Source of the DNA: Shimia ponticola
GTDB lineage: Bacteria; Pseudomonadota; Alphaproteobacteria; Rhodobacterales; Rhodobacteraceae
Length of the DNA stretch: 64,000 nucleotides
Direction: 5' to 3'
Assembly (NCBI RefSeq): GCF_007995215.1
Contig: NZ_VCDK01000002.1
Span: 1 to 64,000 of the forward strand
Notes under the pieces: model-generated
The model's input: the letters and a program-made list of their open reading frames with translations, nothing else
Databases searched by the model: none
Told to the model about the DNA's origin: nothing
Shown: positions 32,970 through 42,814 of the stretch, piece after piece
How positions within the stretch are numbered: the stretch's first letter is position 1
Layout of the letters: every line of letters begins with the position of its first letter
Program-made: the position numbers and the translations under genes

Positions 32970-33473
32970 GTGGCCCGCAGGTTCAGAGGCGAAAGCCACC
33001 ACAAGGTGGATACGAAAGGCAGGGTGTCTATCCCGGCCTCGTTTCGCCGTGTGCTTGAACAATCGGACCCCGCCTGGACCGACGGGCTGAACCCCGAGCT
33101 GGTCATCGTCTATGGCGATCACCGCCGCAATTACCTTGAATGCTACACGATCGACGCCATCAACGAGGTGGACGACAAGATCGACGCGCTGCCGCGCGGC
33201 TCGGTGCAGCGCAAAATGCTGCAGCGCCTTTTCCACGGCCAATCCTTTCCGACCAATGTCGATGAAACCGGGCGTCTCGTGCTTCCCGCAAAGCTGCGTG
33301 AAAAAATCGGGCTGGAGAAAGAAGCATTCTTTATCGCAGCAGGTGACACGTTCCAGATTTGGAAGCCCGAGACTTACGAAGAGGAAGAGCTGTCCAAGAC
33401 CGAAGCATGGCTGGACGAGTTGCCCGACGATTTTGATCCGCTGTCGTACTTGGATGGCGCTCCGGAGAATTAA
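32970..33473 (+). CDS. mraZ: transcriptional regulator MraZ
   Basis: First gene of the division and cell-wall cluster. The 167 residues contain two SpoVT/AbrB-like DNA-binding halves: one at HHKVDTKGRVSIPASFRRVL near the start and one at NVDETGRLVLPAKLREKIGL near residue 100, the hallmark of MraZ. It represses its own promoter in E. coli and binds TGGGN repeats, which are plentiful upstream here. The start is GTG at 32970 with AGAGGA upstream. rsmH follows after 3 bases. Confidence 0.93.
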   Translation: MARRFRGESHHKVDTKGRVSIPASFRRVLEQSDPAWTDGLNPELVIVYGDHRRNYLECYTIDAINEVDDKIDALPRGSVQRKMLQRLFHGQSFPTNVDETGRLVLPAKLREKIGLEKEAFFIAAGDTFQIWKPETYEEEELSKTEAWLDELPDDFDPLSYLDGAPEN

Positions 33474-33476
33474 GGA

Positions 33477-34463
33477 ATGTCTGCTGCCGCACCCCACATT
33501 CCCGTTCTGCTTGATCCGATCCTGACCCATTGCGCGCCCATTCGGGGTATCTGGCTGGATGGCACGTTCGGCGCAGGTGGCTACACCCGTGGTCTTTTGG
33601 ATGCCGGAGCCGCGCAGGTGATCGCGGTGGACCGTGATCCCGCGGTGTTCGCGATGGCGGCTGAGTGGGCCAAGGGCTATGGCGAACGTCTCAAGCTTGT
33701 GGAAGGGACGTTCTCGGATATGGACCAACACGGCGCCGATCTTGATGGCGTCGTTCTCGATCTCGGTGTCTCGTCGATGCAGCTGGATCAGGCAGAGCGC
33801 GGTTTTTCGTTTATGCGCGACGGTCCTCTGGACATGCGAATGAGCCAAGCGGGGCGGTCTGCGGCCGATATTGTCGCTGACGCGACCGAGGCCGAGCTTG
33901 CCGATATTCTTTTTCACTATGGCGAAGAACGCGCGGCGCGCCGCATTGCGCGCACGATTGTGGCCGCACGTGATTTGGCACCAATCACGACAACCTTGCA
34001 GCTTGCTGACCTGATCGAAGGCTGCCTGCCGCGCAAGAAACCGGGCGGCTCGCATCCCGCGACGCGGAGTTTTCAGGCGCTGCGAATTGCCGTGAACTCG
34101 GAATATGACCAGCTGTTTCAGGGGCTTATGGCGGCGGAGCGCGCTTTGAAGCCGGGCGGTCTTTTGGCTGTGGTGACGTTCCACTCTGTCGAGGACCGCA
34201 TGGTCAAACGGTTCCTGCAACTGCGCGGAGCGAAGCCGACACGCACCAACAAATACGCCAAGACCGAAGAGGTCGACACGGCCCCATTCGATATCGTCAC
34301 GCGCAAGGCAGTTGCCCCGTCAGCCGAGGAAATGGTTGCAAACACGCGCGCTCGTTCTGCCAAGCTGCGGATCGCCCGGCGGACGTCAGTGCAGTCTCCG
34401 GCGATCGATCCGCGTGAGACCGGAATGCCGATGTTGCCCCCTCAACGGAGGTCCCGCAAATGA
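33477..34463 (+). CDS. rsmH: 16S rRNA (cytosine1402-N4)-methyltransferase RsmH
   Basis: Also called MraW: methylates N4 of C1402 in the 30S decoding centre using SAM. The 328 residues begin [10 protein letters not shown], with the SAM loop [12 protein letters not shown] near residue 25 and the RGFSF-like segment ERGFSFM near residue 104. The late motif [21 protein letters not shown] is typical. ATG directly follows mraZ, and its stop overlaps the ftsL start (ATGA). It is the canonical dcw gene at this point. Confidence 0.96.
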   Translation: MSAAAPHIPVLLDPILTHCAPIRGIWLDGTFGAGGYTRGLLDAGAAQVIAVDRDPAVFAMAAEWAKGYGERLKLVEGTFSDMDQHGADLDGVVLDLGVSSMQLDQAERGFSFMRDGPLDMRMSQAGRSAADIVADATEAELADILFHYGEERAARRIARTIVAARDLAPITTTLQLADLIEGCLPRKKPGGSHPATRSFQALRIAVNSEYDQLFQGLMAAERALKPGGLLAVVTFHSVEDRMVKRFLQLRGAKPTRTNKYAKTEEVDTAPFDIVTRKAVAPSAEEMVANTRARSAKLRIARRTSVQSPAIDPRETGMPMLPPQRRSRK

Positions 34464-34813
34464 AGACGCTGCTTTTGTCCTTTGCCGCGATTGTGGTCAT
34501 CGCCTTGGCGACCTGGGCCTACTCCGAGAATTACGCAACGCAGGCTTCCATCGCCAAGGTTGAAAAGCTGCACCGTGACATCGCATCCGCGCGGTCGCGT
34601 CTGGGCGTGCTCAAGGCTGAGTGGGCCTATCTGAACCGTCCGGATCGTCTGCGCGATCTCGCGGAACTGAATTTTGACAAGCTCGGCTTGCTGCCCCTGG
34701 CCCCGGATCAATTTGGATCGATTGACCAGGTGGCATTTCCGACAGCCGATCTGATGATCACCGATGCGGTCGAAGTCATGGATCGCAGCCTTGAAGAAGA
34801 GGATCGGCCATGA
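34460..34813 (+). CDS. ftsL: cell-division protein FtsL
   Basis: A 117-residue single-pass membrane protein of the divisome, working with FtsB and FtsQ. A helix near the start ([22 protein letters not shown]) is followed by a coiled coil ([32 protein letters not shown]) that pairs with FtsB. Sequence conservation in the family is low, but the position between rsmH and ftsI and the fold pattern are diagnostic. It overlaps both neighbours by 4 bases. Confidence 0.9.
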   Translation: MKTLLLSFAAIVVIALATWAYSENYATQASIAKVEKLHRDIASARSRLGVLKAEWAYLNRPDRLRDLAELNFDKLGLLPLAPDQFGSIDQVAFPTADLMITDAVEVMDRSLEEEDRP

Positions 34814-36600
34814 CCCGTGTGCCCCTTCGTCCTTTGGCCCGCATCATTGGCGCTCGGGCGGCGGGCGAAAACCCCGATCTGATCGAACGCGAGAACATTC
34901 GCCAACGGCACGAGGTCATGCGCGACAAGGCGCGACAAATGGCCGAAGGCCGTCTTTTGGTGCTTGGCGCGCTGTTTATTTGTGGGTTTGTCCTGATCGG
35001 CGCTCGGATGAGCCTTTTGGCGGTGTCAGAGCCGCAAGAGCCGCGCACAATCGCATCGTCGACCACGATCACGGCGCAACGGGCGGATATCGTCGACCGA
35101 AACGGGCGTGTTCTGGCAACGAATTTTGACACACACTCGCTTTATGTACATCCGCAGGACCTGATCGACAGGGAAGGTACAGCCAAACAGCTTGCGGCGA
35201 TTTTCCCGGACCTCGATGAGGCCGAATTGCTCAAGGATTTCAGCGGCAAACGCAAATTTCTCTGGATTAAGCGGCGGATCAGTCCGGAACAACAGCAAGC
35301 CGTGCATGACATTGGGGACCCCGGTGTCCTGTTCGGTCCGCGTGAGATGCGGCTTTATCCCAACGGTCCTCTCGCTGCCCATATACTGGGGGGTGTTCAG
35401 TTTGGCCGCGAAGACGTTGCGACGGCGGAAATCCTCGGCGTGGCGGGTGTGGAAAAGTTTTTTGACGACTATCTGCGTGATCCCGCGCATGGCGGTGCGC
35501 CTCTTGAGCTGTCGATTGACCTAAGCGTACAGGCCGCCGTCGAACGTGTGCTTTACGGCGGCATGCGGCTTTTGAATGCCAAGGGTGCGGCTGCCGTGCT
35601 CATGGATGCGCATACGGGCGAAGTTGTTTCGCTGGCGTCTGTTCCTGACTTTGACCCCAACAATCGCCCCCGTCCTTTGACCGAGGGCGATCAAGCCGAC
35701 AGCCCATTGTTCAATCGTGCGGTGCAGGGGGTGTACGAGCTTGGGTCCGCGTTCAAGATCTTCACGGTGGCGCAGGGGATGGAGCTTGGGCTTTTGAACC
35801 CGGAGACCCCGATCAATACGTCGCGTCCGCTAAAATGGGGCAAGTTCGAGATCGGTGAATTCCAGAACAAGAACTATGGCCCGACATTGACAGCATCCAA
35901 AGTCATCGAAAAATCGTCAAATGTCGGTACCGCTCGGATCGCGCTCGATATCGGGATCAAACGTCAGAAAGAGTTCCTCGGCGCGCTTGGCTTTCTGGAG
36001 CCGACCAGCATTGAAATGGTCGAAGCCCCAACCGGCAAACCGCTCTTGCCGCCGAATTGGTCCGAGTTGTCGGCGATGACGATTTCCTACGGCCACGGCA
36101 TCTCCACGTCGCCGCTTCACCTTGCGGCCGGCTACGCGTCCTTGTTGAACGGTGGAACGCGGGTCAACCCGACGCTCTTGAAGCAAAAGACCCGCATCCA
36201 AGGCGAACGGATCGTCAGACCAGAGGTGTCGGCGGCGGCGCGAACGATGCTGCGTAAGGTGGTCACTCAGGGCACCGCAAGCTTTGGGGATGTGCAGGGC
36301 TATGCCGTGGGTGGCAAGACCGGCACAGCCGACAAACCGCGTCCGCAAGGTGGCTACTACAAGGATCGGACCATCACGACCTTTGCCACGGTGTTCCCGA
36401 CGCATGACCCGAAATACGTGCTGGTCGTAACGCTGGATGAACCGATTGAAACATCGGGCACCAAGCCGCGCCGGACCGCTGGCTGGACCGCTGTGCCCGT
36501 CGCGGCCGAGTTGATTCAGCGGGTCGCGCCTTTGCTTGGCTTGCGGCCAGAAGTTGAACCCGGTGTGCTGGAAAGTGTAACGCTGGCCTCAAGCAACTAG
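34810..36600 (+). CDS. ftsI: septal peptidoglycan transpeptidase FtsI (PBP3)
   Basis: Class B penicillin-binding protein that cross-links septal peptidoglycan with FtsW. The 596 residues have a cytoplasmic N-terminus, one membrane helix (LLVLGALFICGFVLIGARMSLL) near residue 55, a dimerisation/pedestal domain, and the transpeptidase. The active-site motifs are the nucleophile SAFK (S-x-x-K, in YELGSAFKIF), SSN (in EKSSNVGT) and KTGTA. It follows ftsL with a 4-base overlap. The length is normal. Confidence 0.96.
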   Translation: MTRVPLRPLARIIGARAAGENPDLIERENIRQRHEVMRDKARQMAEGRLLVLGALFICGFVLIGARMSLLAVSEPQEPRTIASSTTITAQRADIVDRNGRVLATNFDTHSLYVHPQDLIDREGTAKQLAAIFPDLDEAELLKDFSGKRKFLWIKRRISPEQQQAVHDIGDPGVLFGPREMRLYPNGPLAAHILGGVQFGREDVATAEILGVAGVEKFFDDYLRDPAHGGAPLELSIDLSVQAAVERVLYGGMRLLNAKGAAAVLMDAHTGEVVSLASVPDFDPNNRPRPLTEGDQADSPLFNRAVQGVYELGSAFKIFTVAQGMELGLLNPETPINTSRPLKWGKFEIGEFQNKNYGPTLTASKVIEKSSNVGTARIALDIGIKRQKEFLGALGFLEPTSIEMVEAPTGKPLLPPNWSELSAMTISYGHGISTSPLHLAAGYASLLNGGTRVNPTLLKQKTRIQGERIVRPEVSAAARTMLRKVVTQGTASFGDVQGYAVGGKTGTADKPRPQGGYYKDRTITTFATVFPTHDPKYVLVVTLDEPIETSGTKPRRTAGWTAVPVAAELIQRVAPLLGLRPEVEPGVLESVTLASSN

Positions 36601-36609
36601 GGGGCAGCC

Positions 36610-38106
36610 GTGGCAGAGCAGGCCGCAAAAGACCAAAAACTCCTGTCTGATCTGGGCTTAGCGGCCAAAGATGGAAAGAATCCCCTGATTGCGGGGCTGG
36701 CAGTCGACAGCCGTGAGGTGAAGCCCGGCTTTCTGTTTGCCGGCTTGCCAGGCTCGAACATTCATGGCGGCGAGTTCATTCAATACGCGTTGCGTCAGGA
36801 CGCGGCCGCCATTTTGACGGATGCGACAGGCGCTGCCTTGGCCGCAGATGAATTGGACGGATCGGATGTGGCGCTGGTTGTCACAAGCGACCCGCGCGGC
36901 GCGCTGGCCGCTGCCGCGGCGCTCTGGTTTGGGGCGCAGCCTGCGAATATGGTGGCCGTTACAGGCACCAACGGCAAAACCTCGGTTGCGAGCTTCACGC
37001 GTCAGATTTGGACGGCGCTTGGCCTGCCAGCAGTCAACCTTGGGACCACAGGCGTCGAAGGCGCATGGACGGCGCCCTTGGGACATACGACGCCGGAACC
37101 GATTACGCTTCACCGTGCTCTTGCCGGGGCGGCCGCGCATGGTGTGACGCATGCCGCGATGGAGGCATCGTCCCATGGGCTTGATCAACGTCGATTGGAC
37201 GGGGTCAACCTGCGGGCGGCGGGGTTCACCAACTTCACGCAGGATCATCTGGATTATCACGAAACGTTCGAGGCGTATTTCGCCGCCAAGGCGGCCCTGT
37301 TTGAACGGGTGCTGCCGCCTGATGGTATCGCGGTAATCAACATCGACGACCCGCGCGGTCAGGACATGGCAAATCTCGCACGTGGTCGCGGACAATCGGT
37401 CCTGAGCGTTGGACAGCACGAGGATGCGCTCTTGCGCCTTGAAGCCCAGCGTTACGATGCGACCGGACAGGATATTCGTATCCGGTATGACGGTGAAACA
37501 ACTCAGGTGCGGCTGGATTTGCTGGGTGGGTTTCAAGCCGAGAATGTCCTGATTTCCGCCGGTCTGGTCATCGCCTGCGGCGCAGATCCCGCGCAGACCT
37601 TCCGTGCCTTGGCCGAGTTGCAGACCGTACGCGGCCGCATGGAACTCGCGGCGACACGCGACAACGGCGCGGCCGTCTTTGTTGACTATGCCCATACGCC
37701 CGACGCCGTTGCGACCGCCCTTCAGGCTATGCGCCCGCATGTGATGGGACGGTTGATCGTGATCGTCGGGGCAGGCGGCGACCGTGACCCGGGTAAACGC
37801 CCGCTGATGGGGCAAGCGGCGGCGCAATATGCGGATGTTGTCTATGTCACCGATGATAACCCCCGCAGCGAAGACCCCGCCCGCATTCGCACGGCGGTCA
37901 TGGAAGGCGCGCCAGAAGCGACCGAAGTCGGCGACCGGGCCGAGGCCATCCTGCGTGCCGTCGATGCGCTTGGCCCGGGCGATACCTTGCTGATTGCGGG
38001 CAAAGGCCATGAAACGGGGCAAATTGTCGGCGATCAGGTGCTGCCCTTTGATGATGTGGAACAAGCCTCGATTGCGGTGGCTGCATTGGACGGAAAACTC
38101 GGATGA
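36610..38106 (+). CDS. murE: UDP-MurNAc-tripeptide synthetase MurE (meso-DAP)
   Basis: Adds the third residue, meso-diaminopimelate, to UDP-MurNAc-L-Ala-D-Glu. The 498 residues include the P-loop GTNGKTS near residue 120 and the DAP-specific DNPR motif (DDNPRSEDP) near residue 418, which argues for DAP over lysine. The catalytic lysine region and the C-terminal DGKLG are present. The start codon GTG has GGGGGCAG upstream, and the stop overlaps the murF start by 4 bases. Order murE-murF-mraY-murD is standard. Confidence 0.95.
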   Translation: MAEQAAKDQKLLSDLGLAAKDGKNPLIAGLAVDSREVKPGFLFAGLPGSNIHGGEFIQYALRQDAAAILTDATGAALAADELDGSDVALVVTSDPRGALAAAAALWFGAQPANMVAVTGTNGKTSVASFTRQIWTALGLPAVNLGTTGVEGAWTAPLGHTTPEPITLHRALAGAAAHGVTHAAMEASSHGLDQRRLDGVNLRAAGFTNFTQDHLDYHETFEAYFAAKAALFERVLPPDGIAVINIDDPRGQDMANLARGRGQSVLSVGQHEDALLRLEAQRYDATGQDIRIRYDGETTQVRLDLLGGFQAENVLISAGLVIACGADPAQTFRALAELQTVRGRMELAATRDNGAAVFVDYAHTPDAVATALQAMRPHVMGRLIVIVGAGGDRDPGKRPLMGQAAAQYADVVYVTDDNPRSEDPARIRTAVMEGAPEATEVGDRAEAILRAVDALGPGDTLLIAGKGHETGQIVGDQVLPFDDVEQASIAVAALDGKLG

Positions 38107-39527
38107 CCTTATGGACTTCGGCAGAGGCGGTTGAGGCGACGGGCGGGCGCGCGACTTCGGACTGGGTGGTCAACGGTGTCAGCATCGACACGCGCACTTT
38201 GCAGCCCGGCGATCTTTTTGTGGCGCTCAAGGCCGCGCGCGACGGTCATGATTTCGTCGCGCAAGCCCTCGAAAATGGAGCGGGGGCCGCTCTGGTGTCG
38301 CGTGTTCCGGACGGCGTTCCAGAAGACGCGCCGCTTTTGATTGTGCCAGATGTCCTTGCAGGGCTTGAGGCTCTGGGTCGGGCGTCCCGCGCGCGAACAC
38401 GTGCGCGCATTGTCGCTGTGACTGGCTCAGTCGGTAAAACATCAACCAAGGAAATGCTGCACACGGTCCTCAGCCGCCAAGGACGAACGCACGTTGCGGA
38501 GGCAAGCTATAATAACCACTGGGGCGTGCCGCTTACTCTTGCACGCATGCCCGTCGACACCGAATTCGGTGTGTTCGAGATTGGCATGAGCAATCCGGGC
38601 GAAATCGCCCCATTGGCGCGGATGGTGCGTCCGCACGTTGCGATGATCACTGCCATTGCTCCGGCTCATCTTGAGGCCTTTGACGATATTTCCGGCATCG
38701 CGCGTGAAAAGGCATCCATTACAGAGGGGCTGGAACCGGGCGGCATAGCCATTTTGAACGCCGACACGACCTGTGCTGACCGTCTCTTTGAAATCTCGGC
38801 AGAAAACGGCGCGGAATGCCGTGGATTTGGCGCGGCAGGCGACGCCGTCACTCTCACAACGCTGACACTGTCCGGCGATACGACACTGGTAGAAGCCACG
38901 TCAGGTGACGATGCGTTCCTGCTCAAGATCAACTCGGCAGGGCGACACTTTGGCATGAACGGGTTGGGCGTTCTGGCTGCTGTTCAGGCGCTGGGTGGCG
39001 ATCTTGGCCGCGCGGTGGTCGACATGCCTCTTTGGCGCCCGCCCGCTGGGCGTGGCACGCGTGAACGGATTATTCTGGATGAAGTCGAGGTCGAAGCGTC
39101 GATTGATCTGATTGATGATGCCTTCAATGCCAACCCGACCTCCATGGCTGCAGCATTTGAGGTGTTGGCTTCGGCTGAACCTGTCCACAATATCGGTCGT
39201 GTGCAAAAGGGACGGCGGGTGGCCATCCTTGGGGACATGCTTGAGCTTGGGGCCGACGAATTGGACAAACACGCAGCTCTGGCCGCCGACACGAACCTCG
39301 CGAAGTTCGACAAAATCCATTGCGTCGGGCCCAGAATGCACGCGCTCTACGAAGCTCTTGCACAGCATATGCGCGGGCATTGGTTTGAAACCGCAGACGC
39401 GGCCGCATCTGAAGCCCACCGCTTGATCGACGCGGGCGATGTGGTGCTGATCAAAGGCTCGAAAGGGTCTCAGGTTGCCCGCGTGGTTGACGCAATACGC
39501 AAACTCGGGCATCCGCCCGCTCAATAA
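38103..39527 (+). CDS. murF: UDP-MurNAc-pentapeptide synthetase MurF
   Basis: Adds D-Ala-D-Ala to the UDP-MurNAc tripeptide. The 474 residues show the N-terminal substrate domain ([18 protein letters not shown]), the P-loop [10 protein letters not shown] near residue 108, and the [13 protein letters not shown] stretch. The [12 protein letters not shown] segment and the [11 protein letters not shown] motif are typical for MurF. The ATG overlaps murE. mraY follows after 47 bases. Confidence 0.96.
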   Translation: MTLWTSAEAVEATGGRATSDWVVNGVSIDTRTLQPGDLFVALKAARDGHDFVAQALENGAGAALVSRVPDGVPEDAPLLIVPDVLAGLEALGRASRARTRARIVAVTGSVGKTSTKEMLHTVLSRQGRTHVAEASYNNHWGVPLTLARMPVDTEFGVFEIGMSNPGEIAPLARMVRPHVAMITAIAPAHLEAFDDISGIAREKASITEGLEPGGIAILNADTTCADRLFEISAENGAECRGFGAAGDAVTLTTLTLSGDTTLVEATSGDDAFLLKINSAGRHFGMNGLGVLAAVQALGGDLGRAVVDMPLWRPPAGRGTRERIILDEVEVEASIDLIDDAFNANPTSMAAAFEVLASAEPVHNIGRVQKGRRVAILGDMLELGADELDKHAALAADTNLAKFDKIHCVGPRMHALYEALAQHMRGHWFETADAAASEAHRLIDAGDVVLIKGSKGSQVARVVDAIRKLGHPPAQ

Positions 39528-39574
39528 GTAGGGGCCAACTGCGTGTTGGCCCACAGTATCAAGGGACCAGAGCA

Positions 39575-40657
39575 ATGCTTTATTGGTTGACCCTCCTGTC
39601 GGACGGTGGCGATTTTTTCAACCTGTTCCGCTACATCACCTTCCGGGCGGGCGGGGCCTTTATCACCGCGCTGGTCTTTGGGTTTCTATTCGGTCGCCCG
39701 CTGATCAACCTGTTGCGCAAGAAACAGGGTAAGGGACAGCCGATCCGCGAAGATGGACCCGAAGGTCATTTTTCAAAGGCAGGCACCCCGACCATGGGCG
39801 GCGCTTTGATCCTTGGGGCTTTGATCGTGTCGACCTTGCTTTGGGCACGGCTCGACAACGGCTTTGTCTGGATGGTCTTGTTCGTGACAGTTGCTTTCGG
39901 AGCCATCGGATTTGCCGATGACTATGCCAAGGTCTCAAAACAGAACACTGCGGGCGTGCCCGGAAAGCTTCGGCTTGGGCTTGGGTTCATCATCGCCACG
40001 ATCGCGGGGCTTGCAGCCTATTACCTGCACCCAGAAAGCCTGCAAAACCAGCTGGCTCTGCCTGTTTTCAAAGACACGCTGATCAATCTGGGCATCCTTT
40101 TCATCCCATTCGCGCTGATCGTAATTGTGGGCTCGGCCAACGCTGTGAACCTGACCGATGGTCTTGATGGTCTGGCCATCATGCCGGTCATGATCGCTGC
40201 GGGTACCTTGGGGGTCATCGCCTATGCGGTCGGCCGCGTCGATTTCACGGACTACCTTGATGTGCACTACGTGCCGGGAACGGGAGAAATCCTGATCTTT
40301 TCGATGGGGCTGATCGGTGGGGGGCTTGGTTTCCTGTGGTACAATGCGCCCCCGGCTGCAGTCTTTATGGGTGACACCGGCTCCCTTGCCCTGGGAGGTG
40401 CGTTGGGTGCGATTGCCGTCGCGACCAAGCACGAAATCGTGCTGGCCATCGTTGGCGGTGTGTTTGTTGTCGAAGCGCTGAGCGTCATTATTCAGGTCGC
40501 CTATTTCAAGCGCACCGGCAAGCGCGTGTTCCTGATGGCCCCCATCCACCACCACTACGAAAAGAAAGGCTGGGCCGAGCCTCAGATCGTGATCCGCTTC
40601 TGGATTGTCTCGCTGATCCTCGCGATGATCGGGCTTGCGACGCTGAAGGTCCGGTAA
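39575..40657 (+). CDS. mraY: phospho-MurNAc-pentapeptide transferase MraY
   Basis: Membrane enzyme that moves phospho-MurNAc-pentapeptide to undecaprenyl phosphate and makes lipid I. The 360 residues hold about ten helices. Conserved Asp pairs are visible in GFADDYAKV and [10 protein letters not shown], and the HHHYE motif lies in [12 protein letters not shown]. The stop TAA shares its last A with the ATG of the SDR gene that follows, so the latter is coupled to mraY. Confidence 0.97.
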   Translation: MLYWLTLLSDGGDFFNLFRYITFRAGGAFITALVFGFLFGRPLINLLRKKQGKGQPIREDGPEGHFSKAGTPTMGGALILGALIVSTLLWARLDNGFVWMVLFVTVAFGAIGFADDYAKVSKQNTAGVPGKLRLGLGFIIATIAGLAAYYLHPESLQNQLALPVFKDTLINLGILFIPFALIVIVGSANAVNLTDGLDGLAIMPVMIAAGTLGVIAYAVGRVDFTDYLDVHYVPGTGEILIFSMGLIGGGLGFLWYNAPPAAVFMGDTGSLALGGALGAIAVATKHEIVLAIVGGVFVVEALSVIIQVAYFKRTGKRVFLMAPIHHHYEKKGWAEPQIVIRFWIVSLILAMIGLATLKVR

Positions 40658-41310
40658 TGGCTTTGGCGCGCAATGAAGTCCGGCGGGCGTTGGTCACCGG
40701 CGGAAACCGCGGGATAGGCGCGGCCATTGCAGACGGTCTTGCCGCGAAAGGCGTCGACGTCACAATCGGCGTACGGGAGCCGGGCGCCGTCGACAGTCCA
40801 CACAAGACGATGCCGCTGGACCTCGCCGAGCCAGAGGCGCGGCATCTTCCAGACACCGGCTTTGATATCTTGATCAACAACGCAGGCGTCCTGTTTGATC
40901 GCCCTTTGCTCGCAGATCCCGACGGATATCGTTTGTCGATGTCCGTGATGGTCGATGGGCCATATGATCTGATCCGTCAGATCGGGCCGGCGATGGCGGC
41001 GCGCGGCTATGGCCGGATCGTCAATGTTTCCAGCGGTTGGGGCAGCTTTTCCGAAGGTCTCGGCGGCGGCGGTGCCTATGGCATGGCCAAGGCGGCTTTG
41101 AACGGTCTGACAGTTCTAGCTGCACGCGAGTTGCCCTCGGCGGTCAAGGTCAACGCGATGTGCCCCGGCTGGGTCCACACCCGCATGGGTGGCCAGTCCG
41201 CGCCGCGCACACCTCAGGAAGGTGCAGACACCGCGCTGTGGCTTGCCACGTTGGACGACAGCGGCCCGACTGGGGGCTTCTTTCGCGACCAAAAGCCGAT
41301 TAACTGGTAG
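40657..41310 (+). CDS. short-chain dehydrogenase inserted between mraY and murD
   Basis: A 217-residue classical SDR with the cofactor motif [15 protein letters not shown] near residue 14, the NNAGV structural motif, catalytic Ser in NVSSGWG and the Y-x3-K pair in YGMAKAAL. It is complete. Its ATG overlaps the mraY stop by one base, so it is part of the dcw transcript, but no SDR is part of the usual cluster. Substrate unknown. Its use here may be a local fusion of an unrelated oxidoreductase into the operon. Confidence 0.88.
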   Translation: MALARNEVRRALVTGGNRGIGAAIADGLAAKGVDVTIGVREPGAVDSPHKTMPLDLAEPEARHLPDTGFDILINNAGVLFDRPLLADPDGYRLSMSVMVDGPYDLIRQIGPAMAARGYGRIVNVSSGWGSFSEGLGGGGAYGMAKAALNGLTVLAARELPSAVKVNAMCPGWVHTRMGGQSAPRTPQEGADTALWLATLDDSGPTGGFFRDQKPINW

Positions 41311-41342
41311 CCTGAACCGTCCCAGAGCAAGAGCCCGCAGCA

Positions 41343-42755
41343 ATGATCCCTGTCCAAGGTTACGCAGATAAAACCGTATTCGTGCTTGGCATGGGGCGCA
41401 CCGGTCTGACGGCAGCGCGCGCGCTGGAGGCCGGTGGGGCGCGTCCCATCTGCTGGGACGATGGCGAGGCAGGGCGCAGCCGCGCCGCAGATGAAGGATT
41501 TCAGGTTCAAGACCCGCTGAAGGGAGACGCTCTCGGCTCTGCATCAGCCCTGATTATCTCACCCGGCATTCCGCATCTGTATCCCCAGCCACATCCCGTC
41601 ATTGCAGCGGCCATGGCAGCGGGAGTCCCCGTGGACAACGATATTGGCCTGTTCTTTCGCTCCTACGCAACGCGTGCGTGGGAAAACTACGATCAAACGC
41701 CAAAGGTCATTGCCGTCACAGGCTCCAATGGGAAATCGACAACCTCCGCTTTGATCCATCACGTTCTGGAGCAGGCCAACCGTCCCGCTCAGCTTGCGGG
41801 CAATATCGGGCGCGGGGTGCTTGATCTTGATCCGGCTGCCGATGGGGACGTCGTCGTTCTGGAACTCAGCTCGTATCAGACAGATCTCGCGCGGGCATTG
41901 ACCCCCGACATTGCGGTGTTCACCAACCTGTCGCCGGACCACCTGGACCGACATGCTGGCATGGGCGGCTATTTTGCGGCCAAGCGCCGGCTCTTCGCAG
42001 AAGGTGGACCGGACCGCGCGGTGGTTGGCGTAGATGAAAACGAAGGCCGCTACCTTGCGATGCAATTGTCTGAGGGACCAGCAGATGACCGTGTCATCCG
42101 CATTTCTTCGGGTCAAAAACTCGACGGGCCGGGCTGGTCCGTCTTCGTCAAGAAAGGCTTCTTGTCGGAAACGCGCAAAGGTCGCCAAGTGGCCTCGATC
42201 GACTTGCGTGGGGTTTCCGGCCTGCCCGGTGCGCATAATCATCAAAATGCCTGCGCCGCCTATGCTGCCACGCGTTCCATCGGGATCGCACCACGCGTGA
42301 TTGAGGCCGCCTTTCACAGTTTTGGTGGGCTGCCGCACCGATCCCAACTCATCGCCGAGGTTGGTGGCGTTACCTACGTCAACGACAGCAAGGCTACGAA
42401 TGTCGACAGCGCCGCCAAAGCGCTTGAGGCATTCCAGAACATCCGCTGGATTTGCGGTGGGCTGCAAAAGGAAGGCGGCCTTGATGGTCTCCATGCTCAC
42501 CTAGGCTCAGTCCGCAAAGCCTATGTCATCGGGCGCGAGGCAGAAGCCTTCGCCCTTGGGCTGGGCGGTATCGACGCGGCCATCTGCACAACAATGGCCG
42601 AAGCTGTTTCGCGCGCTGCTGACGATGCCGAGGCTGGCGATACAGTGTTGCTGGCACCAGCGGCTGCGAGCTTTGACCAATACGACAGTTTTGAGGCGCG
42701 CGGGAACGACTTTGCCGATCAGGTGGAAAAACTCACCCATCAGGACGACAGCTAA
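41343..42755 (+). CDS. murD: UDP-MurNAc-L-alanine:D-glutamate ligase MurD
   Basis: Adds D-glutamate to UDP-MurNAc-L-Ala. The 470 residues include the N-terminal nucleotide domain ([17 protein letters not shown]), the ATP loop [11 protein letters not shown] near residue 126, LSSYQ (in [10 protein letters not shown]) and the NDSKATN motif near residue 345. The stop precedes a hairpin element and the facing flavoprotein gene. The SDR gene lies 32 bases upstream. Confidence 0.96.
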   Translation: MIPVQGYADKTVFVLGMGRTGLTAARALEAGGARPICWDDGEAGRSRAADEGFQVQDPLKGDALGSASALIISPGIPHLYPQPHPVIAAAMAAGVPVDNDIGLFFRSYATRAWENYDQTPKVIAVTGSNGKSTTSALIHHVLEQANRPAQLAGNIGRGVLDLDPAADGDVVVLELSSYQTDLARALTPDIAVFTNLSPDHLDRHAGMGGYFAAKRRLFAEGGPDRAVVGVDENEGRYLAMQLSEGPADDRVIRISSGQKLDGPGWSVFVKKGFLSETRKGRQVASIDLRGVSGLPGAHNHQNACAAYAATRSIGIAPRVIEAAFHSFGGLPHRSQLIAEVGGVTYVNDSKATNVDSAAKALEAFQNIRWICGGLQKEGGLDGLHAHLGSVRKAYVIGREAEAFALGLGGIDAAICTTMAEAVSRAADDAEAGDTVLLAPAAASFDQYDSFEARGNDFADQVEKLTHQDDS

Positions 42756-42786
42756 CCTTCATCTTTCCACAATAACCTTTGGGGGA

Positions 42787-42812
42787 GGCCGCAGGCCGGG
42801 GGCAAAGCCCCC
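42787..42812. terminator. twin hairpin between murD and a facing gene
   Basis: GGCC-GCA-GGCC (42787-42797) followed by GGGGGC-AAA-GCCCCC (42798-42812). The second hairpin abuts the end of the minus-strand gene. It may end both transcripts, though no clear T run follows. Its design, two adjacent hairpins with 3-base loops, resembles the element after hisH. Confidence 0.55.
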
Positions 42813-42814
42813 AA

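Noticed and set aside
36658-38064. Open frame of 468 codons on the minus strand
   Set aside because: It is antisense to murE and lacks any fold-like pattern.
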